A stretch of DNA of 29,663 bases from a virus: positions 1 through 29,663 of IMG/VR virus record IMGVR_UViG_3300048835_000834. One strand, written 5' to 3'. The translations under genes were made by a program, and so were the position numbers. The notes beneath the pieces are model-generated. The model saw only the letters and a list, made by a program, of their open reading frames with translations, was not told where the DNA came from and searched no databases. How positions within the stretch are numbered: the first letter of the stretch is position 1; the number at the start of each line of letters is the position of its first letter. Positions 7,493 through 14,735 of the stretch are shown piece by piece.

Positions 7493-7506
7493 AACGGAGG
7501 AAGATT

Positions 7507-8130
7507 TTGCGGAAACAGACTGCATCCATTCGAGAGTTTGCGCGGATTATCGGCGTTGACCACGCCGCTATCAGCCGTGCAGTCAAAGGCGGTGATCGCC
7601 TGCGGAAATCAGTGGTCGACGAGGACGGCAAAAAAAAGATCATCATATTTGATGGCTGCCTTGAGTGGCACCATAACAAGCACTACCGCAAAGATACTCG
7701 CAAGGACCAGCCTCGGACGCCAGCAGGAAACGCGAGCCCGGGCATCATGCCGAGGGAAGTTTCTTCGGATCTTGATAGCCACTACTCGGCTCTGATCAAG
7801 CAGGTCGAGCACGGGCGGCTGACCGGTCAGCTCATGCCTGCTGCGAGGATTCAGCAGGAAGCGGCTGAATGCTTCCGCGCCTGCCGGGATACCCTTCTCA
7901 ATCTTCCACTCTCAGTTTCAGAAATTGCCAAGGGCATCATGTTTCGGCTGGTTCGGGATCAGGGTGGCGATGAAGGTGTCCAGACAATGGAGCAACCCCT
8001 GAATGATGCGGCTTTGAAAATTCGGGTGGGGGCCAAGGCCGAGGTGCGCAAGGCGCTGATCCAGGCCAGCAAGATTCTTCAGGATGGCGGCAGGGAACAA
8101 GCCGAGAAGGCGACATATGCTGATGACTAA
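7507..8130 (+). CDS. terminase small subunit (lambda Nu1-like)
   Basis: A 207-residue DNA-packaging protein. The N-terminus contains a helix-turn-helix (SIREFARIIGVDHAAISRAV) of the kind small terminases use to bind the phage packaging site, and the C-terminal part is helical. Position directly before the large terminase gene supports the role: it would recognise cos or pac DNA and recruit the large subunit. The start is TTG, chosen because GGAGG (7496-7500) stands 6 nt upstream and no in-frame ATG precedes the HTH. It overlaps the large terminase start by 14 bp. Length is near that of lambda gpNu1 (181 aa). Confidence 0.85.
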   Translation: MRKQTASIREFARIIGVDHAAISRAVKGGDRLRKSVVDEDGKKKIIIFDGCLEWHHNKHYRKDTRKDQPRTPAGNASPGIMPREVSSDLDSHYSALIKQVEHGRLTGQLMPAARIQQEAAECFRACRDTLLNLPLSVSEIAKGIMFRLVRDQGGDEGVQTMEQPLNDAALKIRVGAKAEVRKALIQASKILQDGGREQAEKATYADD

Positions 8131-9973
8131 CGCCTATGAATTTCAAAGCTTTGCCAGCATCAAGACGATAGTCTCAGAAAGCATTCTGCCGCCGGAAGAA
8201 ATTTCAATCCGTGAGCACGCGGAAAGAAACCTTTACCTTCCCGCTGGTAAGAACCCATTCCCCGGCCTTGTCGATTTCTCCAAGACCCCATATCTTTATG
8301 AGCCACTCGACGCCCTGATGCCTGACAATGGGGTCGAAAAGGTAGTCCTCATGAAGGGCTGGCAGACCGGGGGAACACTTTCGGGACTCGCCTGGATGCT
8401 TTGGGTCATGGACGCGGCTCCTGCCTATATGCTCATTGTCCAGCCCAACGACGAGCTCCGGAAGACGTTTTCCCAGCACCGGATTAATCCCATCATTGCG
8501 CACTGCATTTCACTTAGGGAAAAGGTTGAGCATGAGGCGCGTCGAGAAAGGCTTGAAAAGGACAGCATCCTGACCAAGTCCTTTCCGGGTGGCTGTCTTT
8601 TCCTCGGAACAGCGACTTCAACCTCTGCCCTGAGGTCTCACAGCTTTCAATATGTGATGTTTGACGAGGTTTCGGCCTATCCGGCCAATACCCAGAAGAA
8701 TGGCGATCCGTGCGGCCTTGCCATTGGCCGGACGTCCGCCTATGAAGGCCGAAAAAAGCTCTTCTATGTCTCAACCCCTTCTATCGCTGGTCAGTGCCGG
8801 ATTGAGGCCGAATACCTGACCACCGATCAAAGAAAATACTTTGTCCCATGCCTTGGCTGTGGCCACATGCAGCTCATCACCGAGGCTGGAATGGACTTTT
8901 CCCTGGAGCTGCCGGTTTTCCGCTGCGAAAAGTGCCGCCATGCCCACGTGGAGCAGGACAAGACCGAAATGCTGAGGCTTGGCGAATGGCGACCCACGGC
9001 AAGGGCCAAAACCTCCAACTGCCGCGGCTATCATCTGCCGGCGCTTTATGCGCCGCCCGGCATGTGGTCGTGGCGAAGCACCAGGGAGCAGCTCCTGAAG
9101 GGGGTTGATAACCCTGAGGAGAGGAAGGTCTACTTTAACAATTGCCTCGGCCTTCCCTATGAGGATGCTGCCATCAAGCCTCTGGATCCCAATGATCTCA
9201 GAAGCTGCATCGATAGCGGCTGGCCGGACGATAGGTTGCCGAAGGGAGTCGGTTATATCACAGCAGGCGTGGACACCCATCCGGATCACGTTGATATGGT
9301 GATCATGGGCTGGGGCCGCATGGGCGAAAGGTGGGTCATCGATCATCATAAGCTCCAGCGGGATTCCAACCATGAGGCCACCTGGCTGGAGGTTTACTGT
9401 CTTCTCCAGCGCGAATACCTGCACCATACAGGGGCCAGGCTTAGAATTGCCGCCACCTGCATTGATACGGGTGGCCACAATACAGGCGCCGTCTATGACT
9501 TCTGCCGCGGCCGCGAGCACGAATTTATCCTGGCTATCAAAGGCTCCAGCAATCGCTCTGCCCCGATCATTGCGGCCGCGACATACAGGAAGGAGGCCGA
9601 CATTTATCTCTTCCCGGTCGGACAGCTCGCCACCCACGGCCGTCTTTTCTCTTCGCTCGCACGCTCCGTTAGAAAACTCGAGGAGATCAAGGCCGCCCAG
9701 CGGCGCGGCCAGACCATGGAATATACAGGGCCTGGTCTGATTCATTTTAAGCCAGGACTGGATCACTCCTTTTTCAAGGAACTGACCACGCCCAAGGCCA
9801 AGTGGGTTCGGCGGGATGGCAAGGATCAGCTGACTTATACGACGGTCGCAGGCATGGACGATCACGCACATGACTGCATCCGCTACGCTGATGCCGCCAG
9901 GGAGTTCATGCATCAGGATATTGACGGCATCTGCGATCAGCTTGATGGAATCACGAGCGAGGGTGCCGCATGA
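8117..9973 (+). CDS. terminase large subunit (lambda gpA family)
   Basis: About 618 residues, close to lambda gpA (641). This is the ATPase/nuclease that cuts concatemeric DNA and pumps it into the prohead. Visible: a Walker A-like KGWQTGGT (about 80-87), Walker B VMFDEVSA (about 180-187), a CxxC...CxxC zinc-binding pair (about 245-273), then nuclease-type acidic motifs including GVDTHPDHVD and the C-terminal DDHAHDCIRYA typical of this family. The ATG at 8117 is preferred because GAGAAGG stands just upstream; an upstream in-frame ATG at 8084 is possible but deeper in terS. The stop overlaps the next gene by ATGA. Confidence 0.95.
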   Translation: MLMTNAYEFQSFASIKTIVSESILPPEEISIREHAERNLYLPAGKNPFPGLVDFSKTPYLYEPLDALMPDNGVEKVVLMKGWQTGGTLSGLAWMLWVMDAAPAYMLIVQPNDELRKTFSQHRINPIIAHCISLREKVEHEARRERLEKDSILTKSFPGGCLFLGTATSTSALRSHSFQYVMFDEVSAYPANTQKNGDPCGLAIGRTSAYEGRKKLFYVSTPSIAGQCRIEAEYLTTDQRKYFVPCLGCGHMQLITEAGMDFSLELPVFRCEKCRHAHVEQDKTEMLRLGEWRPTARAKTSNCRGYHLPALYAPPGMWSWRSTREQLLKGVDNPEERKVYFNNCLGLPYEDAAIKPLDPNDLRSCIDSGWPDDRLPKGVGYITAGVDTHPDHVDMVIMGWGRMGERWVIDHHKLQRDSNHEATWLEVYCLLQREYLHHTGARLRIAATCIDTGGHNTGAVYDFCRGREHEFILAIKGSSNRSAPIIAAATYRKEADIYLFPVGQLATHGRLFSSLARSVRKLEEIKAAQRRGQTMEYTGPGLIHFKPGLDHSFFKELTTPKAKWVRRDGKDQLTYTTVAGMDDHAHDCIRYADAAREFMHQDIDGICDQLDGITSEGAA

Positions 9974-10170
9974 CGATCGAGGAGCAGCTGGAGTCGGTGG
10001 AGAAAGCCATTGCCACTATTGAAGCAGGCGGCCAGGAGACTGACATCGAGGTGAACGAAAACAGGCGCCGGGTGGTGCGTGCCAGGCTGCGGGATCTTTA
10101 TGATCGGGAAGCGAAGCTGAGGATGGCAATCAGAAGGCGTGATGGTGGGAGCGTGTACCGTGTTCAATAA
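9970..10170 (+). CDS. head-tail joining protein (lambda gpW-like)
   Basis: A 66-residue protein located between the large terminase and portal genes, exactly where lambda W (68 aa) lies. It begins with a charged helix (MTIEEQLESVEKAIATIEAG) and ends with a basic stretch, as in the gpW family. gpW stabilises DNA in the filled head and forms part of the connector. Its ATGA start overlaps the terminase stop and its end overlaps the portal reading frame, indicating translational coupling. Confidence 0.8.
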   Translation: MTIEEQLESVEKAIATIEAGGQETDIEVNENRRRVVRARLRDLYDREAKLRMAIRRRDGGSVYRVQ

Positions 10171-11656
10171 AAACGGGACTTCATTCTGGTCAAATCTGAA
10201 GGGAATTTTCAGCCGGGGGGTGTATTTTGAAACGCCAGAGGTGGACGAACCCTATAGAACTGCATCGAGACATGACATTCCGGACTGGAACCCTTCCTCC
10301 TCTAATGCCGACGAAGCCCTGCTCCCGTCGCTGTCAGCGCTTCGTAATCAGTCGCGGGACCTTGACCGCAATGAAAGCCTCGCACGCGGTCCCATTGAAA
10401 ATTACGTGACCAATGTCGTGGCTGATGGTCTTCGACCCCAGGCCCGTATTGACCATGAGCTGCTTGGGATCAGGGAAGAGAAGGCCAGGGAGTTTGAGCG
10501 GAAGGCCGAGCGGATATTCGAGCTTCACATGCGAAAGAATACTGCCGACTTTCATGGAAAGGCCAACTTTCAGACCATTCAGGCTCAGGTCCTGCGTGCG
10601 GCGCTGCTCGATGGGGACTGCCTCGTCATCCGCCGCCACCGGGAACGCCCGCACGGTATCCTGCCGACCTGCCTTCAACTGATCGAAGGCGCTAGGATCA
10701 GAAACCCGGCCGTAGCAAAAAATCCCAAAACAGATATCAGGGAAGGCGTGGAATTGGACGCCACAGGCATGCCGATTGCCTTTCATATTGCAAGGACCGG
10801 AGCCGATCACTTCCTTGGCTCCGAAACGGTGCGTGTGCCGCGCTTCGATAATTCCGGCGCGCCCGTCGTTCTGCATATCTTTTCAAAGCGTCTTCCCGAG
10901 CAGAGCCGGGGCGAGCCGCTTCTGGCACCGGTTATCAAAAAATTCAAGGAGATCTCGGACTATACCGAGGCTGAAATCAGGGCGGCCGTGGTCAATGCCT
11001 TCTTTGCCATCTACGTGACATCCGAAATGGGGTCGGTCTTCGGCGATCGGGCGAGCGCACACCTTGCGCGTCAGATCGAGGAAAAGCCGAAGGAGCGGAA
11101 GTTTCAGAAGTTTGGACCGGGCGGCCTCATGGTCGATCTTCTGCCAGGTGAAAAGGTGGACAACGGCGCCCCAGGCCGGCCGAACAGCAACTTTGATCCC
11201 TTTGTTCAGGCTGTTATCAAGCAGATCGGTATTGGTCTCGGTCTTCCCTATGAAGTCCTTACTCAGCACTATAGCTCATCCTACAGCGCCGCCCGTGCGG
11301 CCATCCTCGAAGCCTGGAAGTCCTTTAAGGTCTGGCGTGCCTGGCTCGTGGCTGAATTCTGTCAGCCGGTCTGGGAGTGGGTGATTTCCGATGCTATTGA
11401 AAAAGGACTCATCGATGCGCCTAGGTTTGATGATCCTCTCAAAAGGCACGGATGGCTTTCGACCCAGTGGGCCGGAACCGAGATGGGGTCAATCGATCCT
11501 TTGAAGGATGCGAAAGCGAGTGAAGTTGAGGTCAATGCCGGTCTCCGCACGCGCCGGTCGATCGTCGAAAGTCAGGGAAGGGACTTCGACAAGCACGTCC
11601 GGGACTATGAGTCTGAAAAAGAAGCCTTCCAGGAATCCAGGAGGATGGAGACATAG
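10160..11656 (+). CDS. portal protein (lambda gpB family)
   Basis: About 498 residues, the ring through which DNA enters and leaves the head. Family-like segments include LRNQSRDLDRNESLARGPIE, VRAALLDGDCLVIRR-type sequence near the middle (LRAALLDGDCLVIRR), and the conserved GLPYEVLTQHYSSSYSAARA before the C-terminus. Order after terminase and gpW matches lambda. The start is probably GTG at 10160, with GGGAG eight bases upstream; ATG at 10139 in the same frame is the alternative and would lengthen the overlap with gpW. It ends 98 bp before the 3' end of an opposite-strand lipoprotein gene instead of running directly into the protease gene. Confidence 0.93.
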   Translation: MFNKNGTSFWSNLKGIFSRGVYFETPEVDEPYRTASRHDIPDWNPSSSNADEALLPSLSALRNQSRDLDRNESLARGPIENYVTNVVADGLRPQARIDHELLGIREEKAREFERKAERIFELHMRKNTADFHGKANFQTIQAQVLRAALLDGDCLVIRRHRERPHGILPTCLQLIEGARIRNPAVAKNPKTDIREGVELDATGMPIAFHIARTGADHFLGSETVRVPRFDNSGAPVVLHIFSKRLPEQSRGEPLLAPVIKKFKEISDYTEAEIRAAVVNAFFAIYVTSEMGSVFGDRASAHLARQIEEKPKERKFQKFGPGGLMVDLLPGEKVDNGAPGRPNSNFDPFVQAVIKQIGIGLGLPYEVLTQHYSSSYSAARAAILEAWKSFKVWRAWLVAEFCQPVWEWVISDAIEKGLIDAPRFDDPLKRHGWLSTQWAGTEMGSIDPLKDAKASEVEVNAGLRTRRSIVESQGRDFDKHVRDYESEKEAFQESRRMET

Positions 11657-11740
11657 GCTTGAATTTGGAATAAAACCATCACCAGCTTGCAGTTTTTACA
11701 GGAAAATTGCATACACCTCGTGATCTAACCTGTAGCAGAT

Positions 11741-11750
11741 TCTCGCGAGA
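11741..11750. terminator. small palindrome between converging portal and lipoprotein genes
   Basis: TCTCGCGAGA is a perfect 10-bp palindrome lying 4 bp beyond the lipoprotein stop codon on its downstream side and 84 bp after the portal stop. It could be part of a bidirectional termination region, but no T-run is present. Confidence 0.2.
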
Positions 11751-11754
11751 GCGT

Positions 11755-12672
11755 TTAGTAAGAGTAGCGCACTGAGTGCATTAACGTTCCCGAGCTGATT
11801 TCGTCCAACGTGGAAGCGCGTCCTTCACTATCAAAGGTGAAGGTAATTGAACCTGTCACCGAAGCTGGACTTCCGCTCAGTACCTGAGCGGATGTGATAA
11901 ATTCAGTTGATTCGTCGTAGGTGAATTTCAGAGTTCTTATATGTATGGACCCGTGAGCATACTCAGCGAATTCCGTGATGCGATTGCCCGCTGATGCATC
12001 GAGGGAGATTCGAATCTGGTCCATTATTTGATTATCCTTGTCGCGTGATTCCACTGTTGTCAACAAACCGCTGTCGCCGTAAGTCAGGGTAATGCCTCCA
12101 CCAGTACCATCGTCCGTGGCGGACTGGATATCTGCACCACTTAGGCGGCCTGAGTTGTCGAATTTGAGTGTTCGGGTCGTTGTATTGCCAAAGTAGGTCT
12201 TGGAATAAGATGTCAATGCGCCTTGCTCGTCAAAAAACGGTGTGATCACTGTATCGGAAGCCCCGCTTAACGTTTCTCTGATTTCGGCCAGCCGATCTCC
12301 GTCGTATGTGTGGGTTATGGTGTTGGTCGTAGAGCTGGATGTAATTGTTTCCAGAGCGATACGGTTTTGTTCGTCATATGTATATGCAACAGTATAGGGG
12401 GACGTATTTCCGCTATAAGATTTGCTCTTCGCTAAGTATTTTTGTGCAATCTTTTCGAAGAAGTCCCGATCCACAGAGATGAAGTTGTCGTATAGGTATG
12501 CCACAAGATAGCCCTGTTTCCTGGGATCTCCTTCGGTAACGGGGGAGTCGGAATTTCCACCGCCGCCACCGCCACTGCTACCGCAAGCGCCCAAGAAAAA
12601 CGCCATCGCAAGCGCTGCAACCAGCATCCATAAGTTCGAATTCAGCGTTTGATTCCTAGAAATGGTGCTCAT
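11755..12672 (-). CDS. lipoprotein with YD/RHS-like beta repeats, probable lysogenic-conversion gene
   Basis: A 305-residue exported lipoprotein. The N-terminus has a hydrophobic segment ending in the lipobox LGAC with Cys30 as lipidation site, followed by a flexible SSGGGGGGNS linker. The rest is a run of beta-strand pairs such as YTYDEQNRIALETI, HTYDGDRLAEI, LKFDNSGRLSGA, FTYDESTEF and FTFDSEGRAS, which look like YD/RHS-type or DUF4595-like repeats, giving a surface-exposed beta structure. AGGAG stands 6 nt before the ATG. It is on the strand opposite to the head operon and is inserted between portal and protease genes, so it would be transcribed separately, likely from the prophage in the lysogen. 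Role unknown: surface alteration or superinfection exclusion are reasonable guesses. Confidence 0.85.
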   Translation of the reverse strand: MSTISRNQTLNSNLWMLVAALAMAFFLGACGSSGGGGGGNSDSPVTEGDPRKQGYLVAYLYDNFISVDRDFFEKIAQKYLAKSKSYSGNTSPYTVAYTYDEQNRIALETITSSSTTNTITHTYDGDRLAEIRETLSGASDTVITPFFDEQGALTSYSKTYFGNTTTRTLKFDNSGRLSGADIQSATDDGTGGGITLTYGDSGLLTTVESRDKDNQIMDQIRISLDASAGNRITEFAEYAHGSIHIRTLKFTYDESTEFITSAQVLSGSPASVTGSITFTFDSEGRASTLDEISSGTLMHSVRYSY

Positions 12673-12699
12673 GGAGGTCTCCTGCCTGATTCTTAACAG

Positions 12700-12822
12700 A
12701 TGGTTCTCGCTCTTTGCTATGGTTCGAGAGTCGATTGTCCTGAAGCGATGGTTCGGCCGTTCATCAGCTACCCTACGCTCTGGGTATTACCGCCATTAAC
12801 AAAAGACTAATGGTGGAACCAT
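12700..12822. repeat. ATGGTTC repeats upstream of the lipoprotein gene
   Basis: ATGGTTC occurs at 12700-12706, 12719-12725 and 12748-12754, and in inverted form (GAACCAT) at 12816-12822, where it forms part of a short palindrome ATGGT-GGA-ACCAT (12810-12822). All lie 28-150 bp upstream of the lipoprotein start, a position suited to an operator cluster. Function is inferred only from position and repetition. Confidence 0.4.
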
Positions 12823-13049
12823 AACGGAGAATGATATGTATTTTCAAAATGGTATCAGACTCAAAAATGATCAGCAAGGTTAAAGCTGACTCGAATCGCT
12901 TAAGAAGAAAGAAGAGAAACAAGCGGTCATAGAAGGCTTCGCTGAAGGATGTGGATAAGGAGCGGCGAAGCAGAATGAAATTCAAAGAATGCTTTTTGAA
13001 GCGAATTCTACCCAACCATCGCAGGCGTCAAGTTAATTCAAAACGAGGA

Positions 13050-13069
13050 TGTCCGCGTCCTGGCGGACA
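13050..13069. promoter_or_regulatory. palindrome copy 2 (TGTCCGC-N6-GCGGACA)
   Basis: Same 7-bp arms and 6-bp spacer as the palindrome at 7408-7427, with an unrelated spacer sequence (GTCCTG here, TTTTGC there). Conservation of arms but not spacer is what a dimeric DNA-binding protein site or a structure-based RNA element would show. It lies 65 bp before the protease start, just after the accessory lipoprotein insert. No clear sigma-70 promoter is seen next to this copy. Confidence 0.55.
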
Positions 13070-13134
13070 CCTGAAACCTTCACCAGGAAATACCTTTAGA
13101 GCTATCCTTGGACCGATTAACACGGGAGTTAATT

Positions 13135-14340
13135 GTGTCCTTTGCTCTCAATCAAATTTTAAATTCACAGTGGGCCATGACCGAGGAGGCTTTGCGCCTC
13201 ATGCTCTCTGTTGTGGAAAAACACGGTAATATCGAAGCTCTTGAAAAAATCCGTGGCAATCGACTTAAGGCCATGGAAAAAGCCACTATCCGGAGCGGGG
13301 TGGGAGTCATCCCGGTCCGTGGTCCATTATTCAAACGCGCAAATCTCATGACCGAGCACTGCGGGGCGACCAGCTACGAAACGGTGCTTCGCGACTTTCA
13401 TCAGATGGTGGCTTCCGATCAGGTTCAGAGCATCATCCTTGACATTGATAGCCCCGGCGGCGAGGCCAATGGCTGCTCGGAGCTGGCCGACCATATCTTT
13501 GAGGTCCGCGGCCAAAAGCCGATTGCAGCCTATATCGGTGGCACAGGAGCATCCGCAGCCTATTGGATCGCCAGCGCCTGTGACCGCGTCTTCGGCTCCG
13601 ACTCAGCGATTGTCGGGAGCATTGGGGTTCAATCTGCGCTCAGATCCGAAAAAAGCGAAGGGGAGATCCGCTTCGTTTCCAGCCAAAGCCCCAATAAAAA
13701 CCGCGACCCAGCGACCCAGGAGGGCGCTCGGGAGGTGCAGGCCGTTGTCGATGGCCTGGCCGACGTCTTCATTGGCAAGGTCGCCCGTAACCGTGGCGTG
13801 AGCCGTGAAACGGTCCTCGAAAGATTCGGCCAGGGGTCAGTCTTCGTGGGATCGGAAGCCAGAAACCGGGGACTTATTGATGAAATTGCCACACTTGAAA
13901 GCATTATTGCCAATTATGGAGCCCAAGGAATGACAACGGAAAACATCACAGCGGAATACATTGCTGCAAATCACCCGGCGATTGCCGAGCATTTCATTAA
14001 CATTGGAACTTCAAGGACGCTTGCAAGGTTCGAGGCGGAAAAAAAGCGCGTTGCCGGCATCAGATCACTCGCCGAAGGGCAGGTGCCCGAAGACTTTGTG
14101 CAGGCGCTTATCGAGCGAAACCTGAGCTGTCAGGAGGCGGCGGTGGAAATTCTGCAGGAAATCAAACGAAACCCGCCAACGCCCAAACCGGATCCGAAAA
14201 AGGAGTTTGACGCTCACTTTCAGGGGCTCGACGTGCCACCCATGCCGGCCGAGGGCTCCGCTACTGAGATGGCCGCTCAACAGGATGCAGCCATTCTGCT
14301 GGCAAGAAGAATGGGAATCACCGGAGGGATCGGCGCATGA
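13135..14340 (+). CDS. S49-family capsid maturation protease with scaffold C-terminus (lambda gpC-like)
   Basis: About 401 residues. The first two thirds is a ClpP-fold peptidase S49 domain: IILDIDSPGGEANG (about 101-111), then GGTGASAAYW with the likely nucleophile Ser at about 140, and SAIVGSIGV. The C-terminal part is helical and charged, as expected for an assembly scaffold. In lambda-like phages this protein is built into the prohead and processes it. The start is GTG at 13135 because GGGAG stands 6 nt upstream; longer in-frame starts (TTG 13108) are less likely. It follows the accessory lipoprotein insert rather than the portal gene directly, and its stop overlaps the decoration gene by ATGA. 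Confidence 0.92.
   Translation: MSFALNQILNSQWAMTEEALRLMLSVVEKHGNIEALEKIRGNRLKAMEKATIRSGVGVIPVRGPLFKRANLMTEHCGATSYETVLRDFHQMVASDQVQSIILDIDSPGGEANGCSELADHIFEVRGQKPIAAYIGGTGASAAYWIASACDRVFGSDSAIVGSIGVQSALRSEKSEGEIRFVSSQSPNKNRDPATQEGAREVQAVVDGLADVFIGKVARNRGVSRETVLERFGQGSVFVGSEARNRGLIDEIATLESIIANYGAQGMTTENITAEYIAANHPAIAEHFINIGTSRTLARFEAEKKRVAGIRSLAEGQVPEDFVQALIERNLSCQEAAVEILQEIKRNPPTPKPDPKKEFDAHFQGLDVPPMPAEGSATEMAAQQDAAILLARRMGITGGIGA
13930..14340 (+). CDS. nested scaffold protein (lambda Nu3-like), internal start in the protease gene
   Basis: Within the protease gene an in-frame ATG at 13930 has GGAG at 13918-13921, 8 nt upstream, and would give a 136-residue protein identical to the protease C-terminus. 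It begins MTTENITAEYIAANHPAIAE and is helical and charged with a proline-rich stretch. Lambda makes its scaffold Nu3 from an internal start in gene C in just this way. The internal ribosome-binding site is visible; use of it is inferred by analogy. Confidence 0.5.
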   Translation: MTTENITAEYIAANHPAIAEHFINIGTSRTLARFEAEKKRVAGIRSLAEGQVPEDFVQALIERNLSCQEAAVEILQEIKRNPPTPKPDPKKEFDAHFQGLDVPPMPAEGSATEMAAQQDAAILLARRMGITGGIGA

Positions 14341-14732
14341 ACTACGATCCGCATTTTCGCGAGGTATCAAGATACGAGCCGAGGTTTCTAAACCGGGGCA
14401 GCTTTCCCGCCTACCGGGGATCGGTAACGATTGAAAAGGGACAGGTCCTGAAAAAGGGATCAGTCCTCGGCCGGAAGACCGCCAGCGGCAAGTATGTCCT
14501 TTGCTCAAAAACAGCAGAGGATGGAACCACGGCCATTTCCGATGGAAGTGAGAAGGCCCGCTGCATTCTTCAGATCGACATCGATGCCACGGCCGGTGAC
14601 CGGTTCGCCCCTGTTTTTCGGACGGGAGCCTTCCTGCGCCTGGACCTCACAGTAGGCAAGGGGCACACGCTGGAATCGGTTGAGGATGATCTTGAAACGC
14701 ATAACATTTATCTCGAAAACGGCGAGGACTGA
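14337..14732 (+). CDS. head decoration protein (lambda gpD-like)
   Basis: A 131-residue protein between the protease and major capsid genes, where lambda D lies. Beta-rich sequence such as YRGSVTIEKGQVLKKGSVLG and the later DATAGDRFAPVFRTGAFLRL match the style of head-decoration proteins (HDPD family), which trimerise on the expanded capsid and stabilise it. Slightly longer than lambda gpD (110 aa). Starts at the ATGA overlap with the protease stop. The next gene begins 3 bp after its stop. Confidence 0.8.
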   Translation: MNYDPHFREVSRYEPRFLNRGSFPAYRGSVTIEKGQVLKKGSVLGRKTASGKYVLCSKTAEDGTTAISDGSEKARCILQIDIDATAGDRFAPVFRTGAFLRLDLTVGKGHTLESVEDDLETHNIYLENGED

Positions 14733-14735
14733 CCC

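Larger units (their letters stand above)
6911..7506. other. intergenic region between the cargo cassette and terminase genes
   Basis: The cassette and the terminase operon diverge here, so both promoters should lie in this region. It contains a GGTTGA-CGA-TCAACC palindrome at 7176-7190, a 20-bp palindrome at 7408-7427, a GC hairpin at 7477-7492 and a plausible plus-strand promoter at 7376-7403. A 67-codon minus-strand frame at 7185-7388 is present but I do not consider it a gene. No repressor or RNA gene is visible. Confidence 0.6.
12673..13134. other. 462-bp intergenic region between lipoprotein and protease genes
   Basis: This divergent spacer should hold the lipoprotein promoter (minus) and, if present, a promoter for the second head block (plus). 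It contains three ATGGTTC repeats and one inverted copy (12700-12822), a 20-bp palindrome at 13050-13069 and a purine-rich stretch near 12900. Short open segments with protein-like composition near 12890-12960 are broken by stops in all frames and I do not call a gene. Confidence 0.6.

Noticed and set aside
8771-9913. 380-codon minus-strand frame inside the large terminase gene
   Set aside because: Antisense shadow of GC-rich terminase coding sequence; no motif and wrong strand for the operon.
12773-13229. short frames on both strands between the lipoprotein and protease genes
   Set aside because: Composition follows AT- and purine-rich non-coding DNA; frames are broken or run into the protease gene out of phase.
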